In this document: positions 12,009 to 16,479 of the stretch, piece after piece | How positions within the stretch are numbered: position 1 is the first letter of the stretch | How the letters are laid out: each line of letters opens with the position of its first letter | Origin: an uncultured Oscillospiraceae bacterium | GTDB taxonomy: Bacteria; Bacillota; Clostridia; Oscillospirales; Ruminococcaceae | Reading direction: 5' to 3' | DNA length: 16,479 nt | NCBI GenBank assembly: GCA_910579125.1 | Contig: CAJTTH010000037.1 | Coordinates: 1 to 16,479 of the forward strand | The notes under the pieces: model-generated | Told to the model about the DNA's origin: nothing | Databases searched by the model: none | The model's input: only the letters and a program-made list of their open reading frames with translations | Made by a program: the position numbers and the translations under genes

Positions 12009-15000
12009 ATGCTGTTCAGGCTTGGCGCGCAGCTGGGCGAGAACTTCAACGGAACGTTCTCCTCCGCGCAGAGAGTTCTGCAGACAACGCAAAAGGAAAT
12101 CCAAGCGCTCAACAAAACGCAGTCGGAGATCGGCGCTTATCAAAAGCAGCAGCAGAGCATTGAAAAGACGAACGAGAAACTCGAACTGTACAAAAAGCAG
12201 CTCGACAATGTTCAAAAGGAAATGGCGGAGAGCGGCGAGCACAGTTCAGCGCTCGCGAACAGAGAACTGGAACTGAAAAAACGCATAGAGGATACCAAAG
12301 CTGCGTTATCCGATAAGAACCAAAAGCTGTCGCAGATGAGTGAGGAGCTTAGTAAAGCGGGCGTTGATGTCAATAATCTTACCTCGGAGACCCTGAAATG
12401 TCAAGGCGAGATCGCCAAATTGTCAAAGCAGGAAGAAATCGCGGCGGCAGAGGCGGCGCGGTTCGGTGACGAGGGCGCTACGGCGTTTGAGGCTGTCGGC
12501 TCCGCGCTTGTTTCGGCGGGCATTGCGGCGGCACTCAATAAGATAGCGGACGAATACCGCGCGTGTGTTGAAGCGTCAATGGAATTCGGCTACACAATAT
12601 CTACCGTTGAAGCACTTTCGGGTGCTTCGGTAACGGAAATGCAGACGCTCACCGCGACCGCGAAAGAGCTGGGCGCGACGACCGCGTTTACCGCAAATCA
12701 GTCCGCACAGGCCATGACATACATGGGAATGGCAGGCTGGAACGCGGGGCAAATGGTGTCGGGAATGGACGGCGTTCTGAACCTCGCGGCGGCAAGCGGC
12801 GAGGGCTTGGCGAACGTCTCGGATATCGTTACCGACAATCTTACCGCGTTCGGTCTGAAAGCCTCGGATACCGCACACTTCGCGGACGTTCTCGCGGCGG
12901 CGGCTACAAATTCCAATACTTCTGTCGGAATCATGGGCGAAACGTTCAAGGGTTCGGCGTCTGTCGCGGGAGCGCTCGGCTATAGCATTGAAGATGTCGC
13001 GGTTATGACAGGTCTTATGGCAAACGCGGGTGTTAAGGGCTCAATCGCGAATACCGCACTGAAGAACACATTTAACGGACTGCTGAGCGGTGTTACACTT
13101 ACGGGTACTGCGCTTGGCGAAGTTGAATTTACAGCAGTGAACGCGGACGGAACGATGAAGGGTTTAAGCGGCACCGTCGACGAACTGCGTGGGTACTTCG
13201 ATCAAATGACCGAATCAGAACGCGTAAATAACGCTATGGCTCTTGCGGGACAGCGCGGTTATAACGGCTTGCTTGCAATACTCAATGCCACCGATGAGGA
13301 CTATCAAAGTTTGACCGACAGCATAAATAACTGTACGGGTTCTGCGCAGAAGATGGCAAATATCAAGCTGGATAATCTGCATGGCGATGTTACGCTGCTT
13401 GATTCCGCGACCGATGGTCTGAGAATGACTATCGGCGGTCTGTATGAGGACGAGCTGAGACAGGCAGCACAGATCGGTACAGAGATCATTACCAAGATCA
13501 ACGAGTTCTGCGAGCAAAATCCCGTGGCGGTCAAGGCAATAATGGCAGGTGCTGCCGCGTTAGGCGGCTTGGCATTGGCTTATGGAACGGTAAATACTGT
13601 TAAAAAAGTGAAAAACGCGCTTGATACGCTTGGTATAACTCTGACAGCGGCACATACCGCAGGAACAACAAAAATGACTTTTGCTGAGAGTGCTCACGCT
13701 TTTGCAACAACAGTTGCCGCAAAAGCACAAGCGGGTTGGAACGCTGTGATGGCGGCCGCACCGTTAATGATATTTGTTGGAGCTGTTGTTGCTGCAACGG
13801 CTGGAATTGCAGCTTTAAGAGAAGCGTTCAAAGTTGAGACTATTGAAATGCAAACGCTCAACACTGCGACACAAGAACAGCGCGATAAGGTATCGCAGCT
13901 TTCCGAGGAATATGAAAAAGCTTGTGAGATTTACGGTGAAACGGACACCAGAACACGCGCGCTGAAATACGACCTCGACGAGGCTACGGCAGCTATTGAC
14001 GATCAATCTTTTTCGGTAAAGGATCTGTACGCCGAAATAGATACGTTACACAGCTCGACGAGCGGCTTGCTTGAGGACTGCCGCAGCAGTACGGCAAGCA
14101 TTGACGAGCAGTATGACAGTGCCATGATACTTTCGGCTAAGCTGCGCGAGTTAGCGTCGAGCTCGGACAGATCGGCAGAATCACAGGCAAAAATGGAGCC
14201 GATCGTGCGGCGGCTTAATGAAATGTATCCCGGGTTGGGGCTGAGTGTTGAAAATGCAGCCGACAAAATGGGCTTGCTGAACGGGCAGATCGAACAGGCA
14301 GCAAAGTCGCAGAGCTTACTAGCAAAATATAAGAGCGCCGATGATAATCTTCCGGAACTGTACGCAAAACAACTGCAGCTTCAGGAGGCTGTCGAAAAAG
14401 CGGAGATCGCACAAGTCAGAGCGGGAAAAGAATTCACCGACGCGGCGGGAGACAATTTCTTTACCGTCGCCGCCGGTATGATAACCGGCAGGGCGCAGGA
14501 TACCGAAAAAGCCTATGATGAGGCGAGTGAAAAGGTGCGTACCGCACGGGGAGATCTGGCAGCCGTAGAGGCGCAGATACGCGAGTGTGAGGCAGCAATG
14601 GAAGAATACGGCGGCGTTGTTTCGGGAACTTCGGAGGAGACCGTTTCGGCGTTCGATGCGGTATCTATCGCCGTGAACGAAGTCACCGCTGAAACCGAGG
14701 AACTTCTGAAAGCCTACAACGACGCGTATCAAGCGGCATACGACAGTGTTTCGGGGCAGTACGCGCTTTGGGACAAGGCTGCGGAGGTCTCGGCGGTGAG
14801 CGTCGGCACGATCAACGAAAACCTCGAACAGCAAGCGGCTTATTGGGATAGCTACAACACCAATCTGAACTTGCTGCTCGGCAGAGCGGGCGATATAGAC
14901 GGATTAAAAGACGTTCTCGCGGCGTTCGCGGATGGCAGCACGGACAGCGTGAACGCCGTCGCGGGTATGGCGTCCGCGTCCGACGAGGATCTGAAGCGTA

Positions 15001-15635
15001 TGATTGAGAACTGGCAGATGGTTCAAGCGGAGCAAAACAAGACCGCCGAGGCGCTTGCCGATACAAAGGTCGACTTCAAGGAGCGGATGGACGGTATCGC
15101 GGACGATATGAACAACGTTATCAAGGATATGAACTTAAGCGCCGAGGCAAAAACGGCGGCGGAGGAAACCATTAAGGCATACGCCGAGGCTATCGCGGCG
15201 GGCAAGGGCTCGGTCGCTGAAGCGGCGGATATCGTCGCGGCGGCGGTCGGGAACGCTCTCGGGATATCTCTCGCCGCAGATAACGCTGTGACCCCGGGCG
15301 GCGAATACGTCAGGGGATTTCACAAGATAGACGCGTATGCCGACGGCACGGACTACGCAAAAAGCGGATACGCGATAGTCGGCGAGGAGGGTCCCGAGCT
15401 TGTTAAATTCGGCGGCGGTGAAAAGGTATTCCCAAACGATAAAACAATGGCTATTTTAGGCAATTCCGCGTCAAACACAGGCGGACAGACGGTAATAAAT
15501 ATCTCGCCGCAATTCACGATAAACGGCAGCGCCGACGCGAGTATGGTCGAGGAGGCTTCCGAGCGGCTGATTGAGCTTGTCATGGACGGACTGCGCGAGG
15601 CGGGTATCGACGCACGGAGAGGGGCGTATGTATGA
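12009..15635 (+). CDS. Tail tape measure protein (TP901-type core)
   Basis: A 1208-aa protein that sets tail length and is ejected ahead of the DNA. Residues ~20-150 are a long charged coiled coil (repeated Q/E/K-rich heptads). Residues ~185-430 are the TP901-type core (SMEFGYTISTVEALSG, FTANQSAQAMTYMGMAGW, NTSVGIMGETFKGSASVAG, ANTALKNTFNGLL). Hydrophobic stretches follow at ~503-526 and ~577-603, likely membrane-inserting during DNA delivery, then another long helical region. The C-terminus has the common 'YADGTDYAKSGYAIVGEEGPELVKF' segment. The start is uncertain: ATG 12009 has AAGGAG (11997-12002, gap 6), but the frame stays open back to 11982, and an ATA at 11988 sits 9 bases after AAAAGGAG (11971-11978) and would add ANKEYQ, which I would expect at this family's N-terminus. 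Confidence 0.93.
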   Translation: MLFRLGAQLGENFNGTFSSAQRVLQTTQKEIQALNKTQSEIGAYQKQQQSIEKTNEKLELYKKQLDNVQKEMAESGEHSSALANRELELKKRIEDTKAALSDKNQKLSQMSEELSKAGVDVNNLTSETLKCQGEIAKLSKQEEIAAAEAARFGDEGATAFEAVGSALVSAGIAAALNKIADEYRACVEASMEFGYTISTVEALSGASVTEMQTLTATAKELGATTAFTANQSAQAMTYMGMAGWNAGQMVSGMDGVLNLAAASGEGLANVSDIVTDNLTAFGLKASDTAHFADVLAAAATNSNTSVGIMGETFKGSASVAGALGYSIEDVAVMTGLMANAGVKGSIANTALKNTFNGLLSGVTLTGTALGEVEFTAVNADGTMKGLSGTVDELRGYFDQMTESERVNNAMALAGQRGYNGLLAILNATDEDYQSLTDSINNCTGSAQKMANIKLDNLHGDVTLLDSATDGLRMTIGGLYEDELRQAAQIGTEIITKINEFCEQNPVAVKAIMAGAAALGGLALAYGTVNTVKKVKNALDTLGITLTAAHTAGTTKMTFAESAHAFATTVAAKAQAGWNAVMAAAPLMIFVGAVVAATAGIAALREAFKVETIEMQTLNTATQEQRDKVSQLSEEYEKACEIYGETDTRTRALKYDLDEATAAIDDQSFSVKDLYAEIDTLHSSTSGLLEDCRSSTASIDEQYDSAMILSAKLRELASSSDRSAESQAKMEPIVRRLNEMYPGLGLSVENAADKMGLLNGQIEQAAKSQSLLAKYKSADDNLPELYAKQLQLQEAVEKAEIAQVRAGKEFTDAAGDNFFTVAAGMITGRAQDTEKAYDEASEKVRTARGDLAAVEAQIRECEAAMEEYGGVVSGTSEETVSAFDAVSIAVNEVTAETEELLKAYNDAYQAAYDSVSGQYALWDKAAEVSAVSVGTINENLEQQAAYWDSYNTNLNLLLGRAGDIDGLKDVLAAFADGSTDSVNAVAGMASASDEDLKRMIENWQMVQAEQNKTAEALADTKVDFKERMDGIADDMNNVIKDMNLSAEAKTAAEETIKAYAEAIAAGKGSVAEAADIVAAAVGNALGISLAADNAVTPGGEYVRGFHKIDAYADGTDYAKSGYAIVGEEGPELVKFGGGEKVFPNDKTMAILGNSASNTGGQTVINISPQFTINGSADASMVEEASERLIELVMDGLREAGIDARRGAYV

Positions 15636-15841
15636 CTTACACAACGGTTCAAGGGGATATGTGGGACAGCATTGCCTATAAATTGTACGGCGATACAAAG
15701 TTTAAGGACGTGCTTATTGAGGCGAATACCGAGTACAGGCGGATATACATTTTTTCGGCGGGGATCGTTCTGGAAGTGCCGGAGGTTGAAACGCGCGTCA
15801 CGCCCGACGATCTTCCACCGTGGAAGAGGGTGAGCGGATGA
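15632..15841 (+). CDS. LysM-like tail protein X (gpX / XkdP-type)
   Basis: A 69-aa protein starting at ATG 15632 that overlaps the tape measure stop as ATGA, with GGAGAGGGG just upstream. 'MTYTTVQGDMWDSIAYKLYGDTKF' and 'LIEANTEYRRIYIFSAGIVLEVPEV' form a single LysM-like fold as in P2 gpX, where W-D-x-I-A-Y-K and the 'f.aG..L.vP' end are characteristic. These proteins sit at the baseplate hub/tube junction and may touch peptidoglycan. Length matches P2 X (67 aa). The stop overlaps the next gene's ATG. Confidence 0.9.
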   Translation: MTYTTVQGDMWDSIAYKLYGDTKFKDVLIEANTEYRRIYIFSAGIVLEVPEVETRVTPDDLPPWKRVSG

Positions 15842-16479
15842 GCGACGCAAACAAAGCGCGCAGCGCCTCGGCGCAGGTTGTTTTCAACGGCGTTGATATA
15901 AGCGTGTATGTGAACAGCGACCTTATATCGCTCACATACACTGACAATGAGGAGGACGAAGCGGACGATCTTCAGATAAAGGTGCTTGACCGCGATAGGA
16001 ACTGGCTGCAAAAATGGCTGGATACGCTTGTTTCCGATGCCGCGATCGGCAGCAGCTCCGAAAATACTGCGGGCTCTGTCGGCGCGGACGGTTATTCAGG
16101 TTCGGGCGGCGGTTCGGGCAGCTCCGGGGGAACGTCCTATAAAGTAACGGCGACAAGCGGCGTAAACGTCCGCACCAATACCACGTCCAAAGGCAAGATA
16201 CTCGGCAAGCTGCCCTACGGCACTGTTGTTTCGGTAAATAAATTTTCAGATGGCTGGGCGCAGATAAGGTACACGGGCAAAACGGCGTGGATAAAAGGAG
16301 AAAATCTTAAGCTCGTCGGCGGTTCGGGAAATTTCGCAAAGAAATCGGCAAAGGTCGAAAAGGGCGGTTTTTCGGGCGACAGAAACAGCGACTGGGCGAT
16401 AGGCGACGAGGTAATCGCGACGGGTACGCCGCAATATTCGTCCTACGGTCTGGGCGAGCCGGGCGCTCCCGTGAGCGGT
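15838..16479 (+). CDS. Baseplate hub protein (gpD / XkdQ-like) with inserted SH3 domain, 3' truncated by window
   Basis: The frame is open from ATG 15838 (ATGA overlap with the gpX stop) to the window end, 214 codons without a stop. Residues ~11-62 (SAQVVFNGVDISVYVNSDLI, DNEEDEADDLQIKVLDRD, WLQKWL) match the first domain of late-control-D/gp27-like hubs. A Ser/Gly-rich linker (71-100) follows, then a bacterial SH3 domain at ~101-160 (SGVNVRTNTTSKGKILGKL, GTVVSVNKFSDGWAQIRY, GKTAWIKGENLKLV). After that 'GDEVIATGTPQYSSYGLGEPG' starts a second small beta domain of a kind often found in these hubs. Hubs form the trimeric cap of the tube in the baseplate. The inserted SH3 probably binds cell-wall peptide or glycan. 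The rest of the protein is outside the window. Confidence 0.85.
   Translation, partial: MSDANKARSASAQVVFNGVDISVYVNSDLISLTYTDNEEDEADDLQIKVLDRDRNWLQKWLDTLVSDAAIGSSSENTAGSVGADGYSGSGGGSGSSGGTSYKVTATSGVNVRTNTTSKGKILGKLPYGTVVSVNKFSDGWAQIRYTGKTAWIKGENLKLVGGSGNFAKKSAKVEKGGFSGDRNSDWAIGDEVIATGTPQYSSYGLGEPGAPVSG

Overview
The window is a stretch of the late (structural) operon of a tailed phage with a contractile tail, most likely a prophage of a Clostridia-type Firmicute. Evidence for the host type: strong AGGAGG-like Shine-Dalgarno sites before almost every gene, frequent ATA and AGA codons beside a moderately high GC content, and a tail gene order matching the Bacillus PBSX/skin elements (xkdI-xkdQ). 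No host gene, integrase or attachment site is visible, so the element runs beyond both ends. Host assignment is inference.

Layout. Positions 1-144 hold a 20-bp perfect palindrome, an intrinsic-terminator-like hairpin and the ribosome binding site of the first gene. The packaging/head module follows (145-8572) in lambda order: terminase large subunit, a small gpW-like protein, portal, ClpP-type protease with a nested in-frame scaffold, decoration protein D, major capsid protein E, a YqbF-like protein, an FII-like connector and a gpZ-like protein. Head genes are therefore lambda-like, while the tail module (8569-end) is PBSX/P2/Mu-like: tail terminator, small unknown protein, sheath, tube, tail-assembly chaperone, tape measure, LysM/gpX protein, and a baseplate hub protein (gpD/XkdQ-like) that is cut off by the window end and carries an inserted bacterial SH3 domain.

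Most neighbours overlap by a few bases (ATGA, GTGA, TAATG) and are probably translationally coupled. One gene breaks the pattern: an orphan hicB antitoxin-like gene on the minus strand between gpW and portal, with its own near-consensus promoter, a dyad over the -10/start region, and its own terminator. It looks like a self-contained cassette ('moron') that can be expressed in the lysogen while the late operon is silent.

Three expression-control devices stand out: an internal start with an ideal Shine-Dalgarno that makes the scaffold separately from the protease; a strong terminator between the tube and chaperone genes that should lower transcription of low-copy tail parts; and a programmed -1 frameshift (T_TTT_TTA plus a hairpin) that makes a C-terminally extended tail-assembly chaperone. 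The stop of that extension overlaps a possible non-canonical ATA start of the tape measure gene. There are no tRNA, rRNA, CRISPR or IS features that I can support, and no gene-free stretch longer than about 145 bases.
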